Assembly (NCBI GenBank): GCA_949291515.1 | Contig: CASEVY010000004.1 | Location: forward strand, 1 to 64,000 | Reading direction: 5' to 3' | DNA: 64,000 nt | From: an uncultured bacterium | GTDB taxonomy: Bacteria; Elusimicrobiota; Elusimicrobia; Elusimicrobiales; Elusimicrobiaceae | Part shown: positions 33,168-41,978 of the stretch, piece after piece | Layout of the letters: every line of letters starts with the position of its first letter | Position numbering within the stretch: the stretch's first letter is position 1 | The notes under the pieces: generated by a model | What the model was told of the DNA's origin: nothing | Database searches by the model: none | What the model saw: the letters and a program-made list of their open reading frames with translations, nothing else | Translations under genes and position numbers: made by a program

Positions 33168-34797
33168 ACTTTGCGCTTTGTTGTGTTTGATTTTGAGCGC
33201 GGCGGTGGCCGTGCGGTTATTCTATTTGCAGACATTCAGGCACGAAGAACTTTTGACGAAAGCGGAAAAGCGGGTCTATACGCAGACGGCGCCCGATACG
33301 GTGCGCGGACGGATACTGGATAAGAACGGGGTAGTACTGGCGGAAAGTTTAAGGACGTATTTTGTCGCGGTAAGCAAACGCAACGTAAACGATAAGGATA
33401 AGCTGTTTAAGGTATTGTCGCAGGCTTTGGGGGTTAGCCGAACGCAGCTTAATAAGACTTGGAACAGCAAAGGAAATTTTTTCTATGTAAAAAAAGATGT
33501 TACTCCGCTGGAATACGAGGAATTGGAAAAGCTGATAAACCAAGAGCGCGTGCGCGGCATAGAGATAGAACCGCATTATACCAGGATATATCCTTACGAC
33601 GGCATAGCGCAGGATATACTGGGCGCGACGAACTCCAGGAATAAGGGGCTTTCTGGCATAGAGCTTATGCATAACGACGAACTTTCGCGCCAGACAAAAT
33701 CCAAACGGGTGAAGAAAGCGCGCTACGGCGGGATAATATACGATAAGGAACAAATAGAATTTTTGGATATAGCCGACGTATATTTGACGATAGACTCTTT
33801 GGGGCAGTATTATGCCGAAAGCACTCTAAGGAAATACGCCGAGCAGTACAAAGTAAAAAGCGCGTTTGCGATAGTGCAGGACCCGAAAACGGGCAATATA
33901 TTGGCGGCGGCTTCGTATCCGGCTTTAGACGGCAGAAGTCTGCCTTTGCAGTTTGTTTATGAGCCGGGCTCTACCTTTAAGACGATAGCCGTGGCGGCCG
34001 CTTTGGACAGCGGGGCGATAAAAGTTACCGACAGATTTTCAATGGAGAACAACAAGTGGAAAGTGGACGGAATAACGATACGCGACCATCAGGAAAAACC
34101 GAGCCTGAGCGTCAAGGAGATAATGGAAGTATCTTCCAATATCGGCGCGGCGAAGATAGCGCACGGTTTAGGCGCGCGGACTATGTATTCTTACGTAAAG
34201 AAATTCGGATTTGGGGTAAAGAGCAATATATCGTTTTTGGGCGAGCCCGCCGGCATTTTGAGGGACCACACCCGTTGGAAGCCCATAGATACGGCCAAAT
34301 CCGGCTACGGTTATACGATAGCGGTAACGGGAATACAGTTGGTGTCGGCCTATTCTGCGATAGCCAACGGCGGCGCTTTAATGCAGGCGCATTTGCTGGA
34401 CAAAATAAAATACGCCGACGGGAAGGAAGAAATATACGCCAAGCCTTCTAAGGTAAGACAGGTAATAAGCAAAGATACGGCGGAGAAACTGAAAGATTTA
34501 TTGGTAAGCGTAGTGGAAAACGGCACTGGCAAAGGCGCGCGGATAAAAGGATACAGCGTAGGCGGGAAGACGGGTACTTCCGAGAAAATGGCTCAAGACG
34601 GCAAGTACCAGAGAAGCGCGCATATAGCGTCTTTCTGCGGATTTGTGCCGGCGTCTGATCCGAAATTTACGATATTGGTCGTCCTAGACGAGCCGGAACG
34701 GGCTTTGTTCGGGGCGGTATCGGCAAGGATATTTTCGGAGATAGCGTCAAAATTTCTCACTTTATACGCGGTTGAGCCGGATAAGGAGATAGAATGA
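33142..34797 (+). CDS. ftsI: Septal peptidoglycan transpeptidase (class B PBP)
   Basis: A 551-residue class B penicillin-binding protein with an N-terminal membrane anchor, a dimerisation domain starting at RGRILDKNGVVLAE, and a transpeptidase domain. The active site is complete: S277-T-F-K280, S331-S-N333 and K476-T-G. It should cross-link septal peptidoglycan with FtsW. It lies between ftsL and murF, overlapping both, in a tight operon. Confidence 0.95.
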   Translation: MKTVKARIKLCALLCLILSAAVAVRLFYLQTFRHEELLTKAEKRVYTQTAPDTVRGRILDKNGVVLAESLRTYFVAVSKRNVNDKDKLFKVLSQALGVSRTQLNKTWNSKGNFFYVKKDVTPLEYEELEKLINQERVRGIEIEPHYTRIYPYDGIAQDILGATNSRNKGLSGIELMHNDELSRQTKSKRVKKARYGGIIYDKEQIEFLDIADVYLTIDSLGQYYAESTLRKYAEQYKVKSAFAIVQDPKTGNILAAASYPALDGRSLPLQFVYEPGSTFKTIAVAAALDSGAIKVTDRFSMENNKWKVDGITIRDHQEKPSLSVKEIMEVSSNIGAAKIAHGLGARTMYSYVKKFGFGVKSNISFLGEPAGILRDHTRWKPIDTAKSGYGYTIAVTGIQLVSAYSAIANGGALMQAHLLDKIKYADGKEEIYAKPSKVRQVISKDTAEKLKDLLVSVVENGTGKGARIKGYSVGGKTGTSEKMAQDGKYQRSAHIASFCGFVPASDPKFTILVVLDEPERALFGAVSARIFSEIASKFLTLYAVEPDKEIE

Positions 34798-36143
34798 AAC
34801 TCAATATAAGTTACGAATCTTTGTCTAAAATTTTAGACGGTAAATTGACCGCGGCGAACAATTCCGCCGTACTCAATTCCCTAAGCATAGACAGCCGAAC
34901 CATAAAAGCGGGCGAAGGCTACCTTGTAATCAAAGGCCAAAAACACGACGGCCATAAATTTATAAAAGCGGCGGCGGAAAAGGGCGCCAGCATTATCATA
35001 GCCGAAGAAGGCCGCGGGGAAGACGCCTTAAAGGCGGGGGTTGCCCTGCTGGAGGTTAAAGACACTTTAAAAGCGCTTCAAAAACTGGCCTTGCACCACA
35101 GGCTGAAACACAATATAAAAATCGCCGCCGTTACGGGTTCCAACGGCAAGAGCACAACCAAACAAATGTTGCTTTCCATATGCGCCCGCGCCGGCAAAAC
35201 GTGCAACACGAAGGGCAATTTCAATAATCAAATAGGAGTGCCTTTGTCGATATTGGAAATCAACGAAGACGACAAGTACGGCGTTTTTGAACTTGGCGCC
35301 TCGCACAAAGGCGATATAGACGAAATCGCCTCCATAGTACGCCCCGACGTCGCGATAATAACCAATATATCGCCCGCTCATTTGGAGTTTTTCGGCGATA
35401 TGGAAACGATATATCAAACCAAGACGGAAATAATCAGGTCCATAAACTCTTACGGCACTTTAGTTTACAACAATGACGACGCAATGCTGCGCCGCCTCAA
35501 GACGGAATACGACGGCCGTTCTTTGAGTTTCGGCTTCAGCGAAGATTCCGACGTTAAAATAAAAAGCGTTTCGCCGTTTGGTTTCGATTATAAAGAGGCT
35601 TTGTTCAAATCGGATATAACCTTGGAACGCCATAATTCTTTAAACGCGGCGGCGGCCTGCGCCGGTGCGATAGCTTTGGGTTTGTTCAAAGACCAAATAG
35701 AAAAGGGAATATCTTTGTATGAGCCTATGCCTCTTAGGCTTGAAGAGCGCGAAAAGAACGGTTCCGTTTTCATCTTGGATTATTACAACGCCAATCCCGC
35801 TTCTATGGCCAACGCCTTGGATATTTTGGCGCGCCGCGCCGAGAAGGAAGGCCCCGCCGCGGCGGTGCTGGGCGATATGCTGGAACTTGGCGGGCAATCG
35901 GCCAGATATCACAGGGAGATAGGCGAGAAAATAAAAGCCCTTGGCATTAAGGAGGTCTATTTGGCGGGCAAGGAGATGAAGAACGCCTATGATGTTTTGC
36001 AAGGCGGGGACGTCAAAGCGGTTTATGCCGAGAACAAGGAAGATCTTATCCCCGCGCTTAAGGAGCGCTGCAAGAATGGCGGGCTTATATTGATGAAAGC
36101 CTCGCGCGGATTGAACTTTGAGGATTTATACAATAATCTGTAA
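34794..36143 (+). CDS. murF: UDP-MurNAc-tripeptide-D-Ala-D-Ala ligase
   Basis: A 449-residue cytoplasmic ATP-dependent ligase that adds D-Ala-D-Ala to UDP-MurNAc-tripeptide. Family marks are SIDSRTIKAGEGYLVIKG with DGHKF at the N-terminus, ATP loop TGSNGKSTTK, the FELGASHKGDI region, and DYYNANPASM, which is MurF- rather than MurE-specific. It overlaps ftsI by four bases and lies 10 bases before mraY. murE, normally between ftsI and murF, is missing here. Confidence 0.95.
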   Translation: MKLNISYESLSKILDGKLTAANNSAVLNSLSIDSRTIKAGEGYLVIKGQKHDGHKFIKAAAEKGASIIIAEEGRGEDALKAGVALLEVKDTLKALQKLALHHRLKHNIKIAAVTGSNGKSTTKQMLLSICARAGKTCNTKGNFNNQIGVPLSILEINEDDKYGVFELGASHKGDIDEIASIVRPDVAIITNISPAHLEFFGDMETIYQTKTEIIRSINSYGTLVYNNDDAMLRRLKTEYDGRSLSFGFSEDSDVKIKSVSPFGFDYKEALFKSDITLERHNSLNAAAACAGAIALGLFKDQIEKGISLYEPMPLRLEEREKNGSVFILDYYNANPASMANALDILARRAEKEGPAAAVLGDMLELGGQSARYHREIGEKIKALGIKEVYLAGKEMKNAYDVLQGGDVKAVYAENKEDLIPALKERCKNGGLILMKASRGLNFEDLYNNL

Positions 36144-36152
36144 GGAGAAACA

Positions 36153-37241
36153 ATGCTTTACTATCTGTCCAACCTAAAAGAGAGTTTAAGTTTTTTAAAC
36201 GTATTCAACTATATTACCTTCCGCTGCGGCGCGGCTGTTCTGACGGGCCTTTTAATCAGCCTGTTGATAGCGCCGCCTATAATAAGGAAGCTAAAGAGCT
36301 ATAAAATAGGGCAAGTTCAGAGGCAGGACGGCCCCAAGAGTCATTTGAGCAAAAACGGTACGCCGACTATGGGCGGAATAATCATAATAATCAGTCTGCT
36401 TTCAACGGTTCTTATGTGGGCGCGGCTGGACAATAGGTTCGTATGGCTGTTGATATTCGTGTCGATAATGTTGGCTTTCGTGGGGATATTGGACGACTAT
36501 ACCAAACTTGTCAAAAAGAATCCCAACGGCGCGCCTAGCTGGGTAAAGCTGGTGGTGCAGATTATAACGGCCGTGGCGGTGGTGGGTTATTTGGGGGCCT
36601 ATCCGCCCAACGCGATGTATCCGGACGTTTTGACCATACCGTATTTTAACGGGGCTTTTATGCTTTCTTTGGGCGGATTTTATTTGGTGTTTGCTATGTT
36701 GATGGTAATAGGATCTTCCAACGCGACTAACCTTACGGACGGTTTGGACGGTTTGGCGGCTGGCAGCGTGATATTTTGCGCATGCGCTTACGCCGTATTT
36801 GCCTATTTGGCGGGCAATATCGGTTTTGCGGAATATCTTAAAATAATATATGTGTCCGGGGCGGGCGAAATATCGGTATTTTTGTCTGCTTTGATAGGCG
36901 CGTGTATGGGCTTTTTGTGGTACAATTCATACCCGGCGCAGGTATTTATGGGGGATACGAGCTCTCTTTTCCTGGGTGGAGTGATAGCTACTGCGGCGAT
37001 ATGCGTAAAGCAAGAGCTGATACTGCCGATAGCGGGCGGGATATTTGTTATGGAGACGCTTTCGGTGATAATACAGATGGGATACTTCCGCGCGACGGGG
37101 GGGAAGCGGTTTTTCAAGATGGCGCCGCTTCATCATCATTTCGAACTTAAGGGCATAGCTGAGCCTAAGGTAATAGTAAGATTTTGGATAGTGGGAGTAG
37201 TGCTGATGCTTATAGCGTTGGCTTCGCTTAAGATAAGGTAA
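36153..37241 (+). CDS. mraY: Phospho-MurNAc-pentapeptide transferase
   Basis: A 362-residue integral membrane enzyme with about 10 helices that transfers phospho-MurNAc-pentapeptide to undecaprenyl phosphate, making lipid I. The motifs are KSHLSKNGTPTMGG, the aspartate-rich LDDYTKL, the NLTDGLDGLA loop and the C-terminal APLHHHFE histidine motif. AAGGAG precedes the ATG. murD, which often follows mraY, is absent; ftsW begins five bases later. Confidence 0.97.
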   Translation: MLYYLSNLKESLSFLNVFNYITFRCGAAVLTGLLISLLIAPPIIRKLKSYKIGQVQRQDGPKSHLSKNGTPTMGGIIIIISLLSTVLMWARLDNRFVWLLIFVSIMLAFVGILDDYTKLVKKNPNGAPSWVKLVVQIITAVAVVGYLGAYPPNAMYPDVLTIPYFNGAFMLSLGGFYLVFAMLMVIGSSNATNLTDGLDGLAAGSVIFCACAYAVFAYLAGNIGFAEYLKIIYVSGAGEISVFLSALIGACMGFLWYNSYPAQVFMGDTSSLFLGGVIATAAICVKQELILPIAGGIFVMETLSVIIQMGYFRATGGKRFFKMAPLHHHFELKGIAEPKVIVRFWIVGVVLMLIALASLKIR

Positions 37242-37245
37242 ATAT

Positions 37246-38400
37246 ATGGCAAGCATATTTTTGGAGAAGACCAATCTGGCCAAACGCCACCGCGGCGCCA
37301 TAAAGAAGAAGAGTATGTTTCTTCCTCTGGACAAGACATTGCTTTCCTTTACGGCGATAATGATAATAGCGGGTTTGATATTCACGTATTCTTCCAGCGC
37401 GTTTGACTCTTTGGCTTACTTTAAAAGGCAGATAGTATTTGACGTTTTGGGAATATGCGCGATGTTGTTTTTATCGCAGTATTACAGCGTTTTGCAAAAG
37501 AAGTTCAGTTCGGTATGGATGCTTTTTATAACTTGGGGTCTTCTGATATGGGCTTTATTGCAGCCGGAGGCGGCAAACGTAAGGCGGTGGATAAACTTGG
37601 GATTTTTCAATATCCAGCCTTCCGAGATAGCGAAGATGGTCTTGATAATATATTTAAGCGCGTATTTGGCCAAACTGCCCGAGAAACGGCGGGACAATAT
37701 GTTATTGATAACGCCGGTGGTATATACGGCGATAACGGTTGCTTTGATAGTTGCCGGCAAGGATTTGGGTATACCGGTGCTTATAACTACGGTAGCTTTG
37801 GGCATATTTTTTATAGCGGGCGCGCCGATAAGTAAATTATTATACGCGGTAGTGGCGCTGATACCGGTGGTGGCGATAGCGATATGGCGCCAGCCGTACA
37901 GATTAAAGAGGGTTGTGTCGTTTTTAAACCCCGAGGAAGTGGCGGGTACTACGGGATATCAGCTGGTGCATTCGTTTTACGCGATAGGTTCTGGCGGCTG
38001 GTTCGGCAAGGGTTTTGGCGGGTCTGATTTAAAGTTGGAATATTTGCCGGCGGCGCATACGGACTTCATTTTCGCGATAATGTGCGAGGAAGTGGGTATG
38101 CTGGGCGCATTTTTGATATTGGGCGCTTTCGTATGGCTGTTGATACACGGCATCAGGCTGGCGGTAAACGCGAAGGACAAATTTAACTCGTATTTAATAG
38201 CGGGCATAACTTTATGCATAACGTTTCAGGCCTTTGTTAATATGAGCGTGGCTTCGGGTTTGGTTCCTACGAAGGGTCTGCCTTTGCCGTTCTTTTCGTA
38301 CGGCGGATCTTCGGTAGTGGTGACATTGGCGATGATGGGGATATTGATGAATTTGTCTGCGATAGAGAAGAAAGAATCTTTAAAGGAAGCGGGGAGATAG
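37246..38400 (+). CDS. ftsW: Septal peptidoglycan polymerase FtsW (SEDS family)
   Basis: A 384-residue membrane protein with about 10 helices that polymerises lipid II together with FtsI. SEDS features are FLSQYYS early, a conserved WINLG, QPSEIAK, then YLPAAHTDFIFA and the end motif GLPLPFFSYGGSS. A basic 20-residue cytoplasmic leader precedes the first helix. FtsW rather than RodA is chosen because it is set between mraY and murG and in the same run as ftsI. Confidence 0.94.
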   Translation: MASIFLEKTNLAKRHRGAIKKKSMFLPLDKTLLSFTAIMIIAGLIFTYSSSAFDSLAYFKRQIVFDVLGICAMLFLSQYYSVLQKKFSSVWMLFITWGLLIWALLQPEAANVRRWINLGFFNIQPSEIAKMVLIIYLSAYLAKLPEKRRDNMLLITPVVYTAITVALIVAGKDLGIPVLITTVALGIFFIAGAPISKLLYAVVALIPVVAIAIWRQPYRLKRVVSFLNPEEVAGTTGYQLVHSFYAIGSGGWFGKGFGGSDLKLEYLPAAHTDFIFAIMCEEVGMLGAFLILGAFVWLLIHGIRLAVNAKDKFNSYLIAGITLCITFQAFVNMSVASGLVPTKGLPLPFFSYGGSSVVVTLAMMGILMNLSAIEKKESLKEAGR

Positions 38401-38401
38401 A

Positions 38402-39508
38402 GTGGAAAACGTATTTATGATAGCTGCGGGCGGAACCGGGGGGCATTTTTATCCCGGTTTCGCTTTGGGCAAGGAGTTGGCGTCAAGGGGGCGCGACGTG
38501 GTGTTTATAATCAAACGCGGCAGCGCAAGCGCGAAATTGTTGGAAGAGAACGAGCTTCTCTATCAGGAGATAGACTTCGTTTCGATGCCGCGTGGGAAGA
38601 ATATTTTCAAATGGATAGATTTTTTGTGGAAACTTCTTCTTAGCATATTGGAGATGAAACGTTTTATAAAAAGCTATAAGCCTGCGGTTTGCATAGGAAT
38701 GGGGGGGTATATATCTTTCCCGCTGATATTTACGGCTCATTTAATGGGGGTAAAGACGGCGGTGCACGATTCAAACGCCAAGATAGGTTTGGCCAATAGG
38801 ATATGCTCCAGATTTACGGATATGTTTTTGCTGGGTTTGCCGGTGGAGAAGAAAATAAAGAACTCCTATTTGGTCGGCACGCCGATACGGGAGGAGTTTA
38901 GGCTGAAAGCCTCTGTGGAGGAGCGGAACTATTGGACTTTTGTTACCGACTTCGCGATAAACATATTGATATTTGGCGGAAGCGGGGGTGCTAGATCTTT
39001 GAACTTGGCGGCGGCTGCTACGGCAAAAGATTTGCTCAGCAAGACGCAGCGCCTTCACTTTTTGCACGTAACCGGCGTCCGCGACTATGAGGAAATAAAG
39101 AATATTTACGGCGATATGGAGCACGTGGAGGTTATTTCCTACGCGGAGGACATTCACGCTTTGATGAAAGCCGCCCACATAATAGTGGCGCGCGCAGGCG
39201 CGAGCTCGCTGGCGGAGATATATTCGATGGCCAAGCCTGCGGTTATAATACCCTATCCTTACGCCAGCGAAAATCATCAATATTACAACGCGAAGATCTT
39301 TGCCGACGCGGGCTGTGTTAAATTGCTCAAGGATACGCCCAATTTGGCGGCCGATTTGGACAGAACGCTGCGGGAGATATTGTCCTCTCCCAAAGGGATA
39401 AAGGAGATGTCGGCCAATTTCGAGAAGTTAAATCTTCCCAATCCGCTTAAGGCGGCAGGGCGCATAGCGGATATGGCGGAGGCTTTGGCGGGCGCGCGGA
39501 TAAGATAG
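38402..39508 (+). CDS. murG: UDP-GlcNAc: lipid I GlcNAc transferase
   Basis: A 368-residue peripheral membrane glycosyltransferase that makes lipid II from lipid I. It shows GGTGGHFYPG near the start (usually GGTGGHIFPA), MGGYISFP, HDSNAKIGLANR, FGGSGGARSLN, and the UDP-GlcNAc site RAGASSLAE with PYPYASENHQYYNA. The start is GTG one base after the ftsW stop. It closes the dcw run; murC, murB, ddl, ftsQ, ftsA and ftsZ are not here. Confidence 0.95.
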   Translation: MENVFMIAAGGTGGHFYPGFALGKELASRGRDVVFIIKRGSASAKLLEENELLYQEIDFVSMPRGKNIFKWIDFLWKLLLSILEMKRFIKSYKPAVCIGMGGYISFPLIFTAHLMGVKTAVHDSNAKIGLANRICSRFTDMFLLGLPVEKKIKNSYLVGTPIREEFRLKASVEERNYWTFVTDFAINILIFGGSGGARSLNLAAAATAKDLLSKTQRLHFLHVTGVRDYEEIKNIYGDMEHVEVISYAEDIHALMKAAHIIVARAGASSLAEIYSMAKPAVIIPYPYASENHQYYNAKIFADAGCVKLLKDTPNLAADLDRTLREILSSPKGIKEMSANFEKLNLPNPLKAAGRIADMAEALAGARIR

Positions 39509-39619
39509 TTTTATATTTGTTTTTGGAAAGGGCGGCTGCAGTAAGCGGTTTTTTTGTTTTATGGAAACCCGACGCTCCGAAGCCGAATTTATATCGGCGG
39601 TAGCGAGCGCCCAAAATGT

Positions 39620-39625
39620 TATAAT
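39620..39625 (+). promoter_or_regulatory. -10 box placed for a near-leaderless transcript (EamA gene)
   Basis: TATAAT, then TAAAT, then the ATG at 39631. No ribosome binding site is present. Confidence 0.4.
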
Positions 39626-39630
39626 TAAAT

Positions 39631-40521
39631 ATGTCCTACATAACGCCATTGCAGGCATTATGGTCATCGGTAATAATAACGGCGATATATCCCGTAGTCG
39701 GGAAGCTGGCTGTGGGGAGCGTTTCTCCCTTGGCGATAGTTTTGCTCGGCACTTTGGGTACAGCGCTGATATATGTTCCGTGGCTGTTTAAGAGGGGATA
39801 TTGGCCGCTTTTGTTTAGGCGGGATTTGTTTTTTAAATTCGCGGCGGTGGGATTATTCGGCACGGCATTGCCGTATTTGCTGATATTTATAGCCCTAAAT
39901 TACACGACGCCGGCGAACTCGGCGATACTCAATCAGACGGAAGTTGTCTATTCTTTGATACTTTCGGCTTTATTTTTAAAGGAGTATCCGTCAAGGAAGC
40001 AGCTTTTCGGTACGGCAGTAGTCGTTTGCGGGGTCGGGCTGCTTTTGGCGGGCGAGGGCTTAAGCGTAAAACTTAAGGGCGATTTGATAATTTTGGCGAC
40101 TGTGTGGATGTTTCAGGTTTCGCATATAGCGGCCAAGAAACTGCCAGCCGATATACCGGATAATCTTATAGTATGCGCGCGGGCCTTGTTCGGCTTTTTA
40201 TGTACGGTGCCTGCCGCTTTTGTTTTGACAAATTTCGACGTGCCGTTTTATTGCGAGATTTCGGCCAAAAGCATTTTGATATTGTTTTTTATGGCGGTAT
40301 TCAACAATTTGATAGGCAATATATTCTGGTATAAGGCGATAAGGAATATGGCGCTGGCCAAAGCGACCGCGGTGATATTGGTATATCCGGTATTTACGTA
40401 TTTACTGTCGGCGGCTTTGGGTTATGACAAATTGAAGGCAACACAGATTTTTGGGCTTTTGCTCGCGATGGGCGGGGCCTATATGGTAACAAACACAATA
40501 AGGAAAGGGACGGGAAAATGA
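39631..40521 (+). CDS. EamA-family drug/metabolite transporter
   Basis: A 296-residue inner-membrane protein with 10 predicted helices in two EamA repeats (residues 5-135 and 145-290). ALNYTTPANSAILNQTEVVYS in the first repeat and NMALAKATAVILVYPVFTY in the second are the clearest family marks. The substrate is unknown; relatives export amino acids, nucleosides or other metabolites. It overlaps the HAD gene by four bases. A paralogue of similar length lies at 55124, sharing WMFQVSHIAAKKLP word for word. Confidence 0.88.
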   Translation: MSYITPLQALWSSVIITAIYPVVGKLAVGSVSPLAIVLLGTLGTALIYVPWLFKRGYWPLLFRRDLFFKFAAVGLFGTALPYLLIFIALNYTTPANSAILNQTEVVYSLILSALFLKEYPSRKQLFGTAVVVCGVGLLLAGEGLSVKLKGDLIILATVWMFQVSHIAAKKLPADIPDNLIVCARALFGFLCTVPAAFVLTNFDVPFYCEISAKSILILFFMAVFNNLIGNIFWYKAIRNMALAKATAVILVYPVFTYLLSAALGYDKLKATQIFGLLLAMGGAYMVTNTIRKGTGK

Positions 40522-41366
40522 AACTTGTACTATTCGATATAGACGGAACATTGTTAAACACCGGCGCGTTTGGCGTGTCGAGCTTGGTAAAAGCGGTTGA
40601 AAATATAACGGGGAAAACTCCAAAATACGATTTAAACGAACTTATAGGAGTATCGGATAAGAAGAATTTTGCCTATATGTACAAGTGCGCCGCGGGCAAA
40701 GCGCCTACGGCCAAGCAATTAAAAGAGGTTAAGGACGAGTATTTAAAATTACTGCCCGACGAATTGAAATCATTACAAAAGAGCAAGAAGTATAAAGCGG
40801 CAAGCGGGGCAGAGGATTTCATCAAGACATTGCTTAAATATCCGGACGTAAAAGTAGCTTTGGCTACCGGCAATGTGGAAGAAGCCGCGGAAATAAAACT
40901 GGAACCCGCGGGTTTGGCTAAATATTTTGTTACTGGCGGATTTGGCTGGGACGCGGAGAAACGGCCCCTGCTTTTGGCGGCTGCGGTAAAGCGCGCGGGT
41001 AAGGAATTTAAACACGATTTTAAGCCGGAAGAAGTTTTTGTCATCGGCGATACGCATTTGGACGTAATGGCGGCCAAGGAGAACGGATACCACAGCGCGG
41101 TGGTAAAAGAAGCGGGCCTTGCCGATAAGGAACGTCTTTTAAGGGCGGCGGCGGAAGCGGAAGTCGATACTTTTAAGGATAAGGAAGTATTATTGGTTTG
41201 GCTTGATTTAAAACAAGATCCGAAGGGCGTGGAGAAAGGTTCGTATATAATGCCCGCCAGCGCGATAGAGCATGTATTTTTCAGCCGTACGGGAATAGAC
41301 GAGCAGCGCTTAAAGATGTTTAGGATAAAGAAATATTCTGATTTGGAGTCTGGAAAGATATGGTAA
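40518..41366 (+). CDS. HAD-superfamily phosphatase with an extra C-terminal part
   Basis: A 282-residue cytoplasmic hydrolase. The HAD motifs are DIDGT (catalytic D7 and D9), LATGN near 118 and VIGDTHLDVMAAK near 175, in the phosphoglycolate-phosphatase-like branch. About 60 residues after the core (from WLDLKQDPKG on) match nothing I know and are unusual for the group. It overlaps the EamA gene by four bases and the cyclodeaminase gene by seven, so the three are probably made together. Substrate unknown. Confidence 0.87.
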   Translation: MKLVLFDIDGTLLNTGAFGVSSLVKAVENITGKTPKYDLNELIGVSDKKNFAYMYKCAAGKAPTAKQLKEVKDEYLKLLPDELKSLQKSKKYKAASGAEDFIKTLLKYPDVKVALATGNVEEAAEIKLEPAGLAKYFVTGGFGWDAEKRPLLLAAAVKRAGKEFKHDFKPEEVFVIGDTHLDVMAAKENGYHSAVVKEAGLADKERLLRAAAEAEVDTFKDKEVLLVWLDLKQDPKGVEKGSYIMPASAIEHVFFSRTGIDEQRLKMFRIKKYSDLESGKIW

Positions 41367-41947
41367 GCAATTGGCAAAACGGAGCGGAAAGTTTTATAGA
41401 TGCGGTGTCTTCCGGCAGTGCTACGCCGGGCGGCGGAGCGGTGGCGGCGTTTTCTGCGGCGAGCGGGTGCGCGCTTACTATGATGGCGATATCTGTTACG
41501 ATGAAAATGAAGAGCACTGACGTCCAGACGAAGAAGGAGCTAAACGAGGCTTTAGACGAGTTTATATTGCTTCGCGATGCTTTAAAAGAATGTTCTCAAA
41601 AAGACGCTGAGGCTTACGACGACTATATTAGAGCCAAGAAACTTCCCAGCGGCAGCAAAGAGCGCGAGGAGTATATAAAAAACGCGCTGGAGCAATGCGC
41701 GAAAATTCCTTTGGAAACGGCGTTAAAGGCGGTTAAAACTTTGCAAATGACGGAAGAGATATCCGTCAAAATAGCGCCGGTGATAAAGCCGGATATAGAA
41801 TGCGCCAAGATAATGCTGCGTTCGGCGATAGCATGCGGCGTGGAAAACATAGAGGCCAATTTGCCTTATATTAAGGACGAAGATCTAAAGGCCGAACTTG
41901 CAAAGAATATAGAATTTTTAAAGCCTTTTTATGAAAGGACTTTATAA
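41360..41947 (+). CDS. Cyclodeaminase/cyclohydrolase-family protein
   Basis: A 195-residue, mostly helical protein of the formiminotransferase-cyclodeaminase (FTCD_C) family. The start region SGSATPGGGAVAAFSAASG is the family's folate-site signature. Stand-alone members of this size act as methenyl-tetrahydrofolate cyclohydrolase (FchA) or formimino-THF cyclodeaminase. No formiminotransferase or hut gene is present, which leans toward the cyclohydrolase role. It overlaps the HAD gene by seven bases. Confidence 0.88.
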   Translation: MVSNWQNGAESFIDAVSSGSATPGGGAVAAFSAASGCALTMMAISVTMKMKSTDVQTKKELNEALDEFILLRDALKECSQKDAEAYDDYIRAKKLPSGSKEREEYIKNALEQCAKIPLETALKAVKTLQMTEEISVKIAPVIKPDIECAKIMLRSAIACGVENIEANLPYIKDEDLKAELAKNIEFLKPFYERTL

Positions 41948-41964
41948 AAATTTTTAATGTAGTA

Positions 41965-41970
41965 TATAAT
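41965..41970 (+). promoter_or_regulatory. -10 box close to the ATG of the 41979 gene
   Basis: TATAAT, eight bases, then the ATG. No Shine-Dalgarno sequence. Confidence 0.35.
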
Positions 41971-41978
41971 ATATATGT

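Noticed and set aside
34794-36143. Reading the Mur ligase after ftsI as MurE
   Set aside because: The DYYNANPASM and DGHKF patterns are those of MurF.
39520-39560. T-rich run after murG as a terminator
   Set aside because: No stable stem precedes the seven T, so I could not support it.
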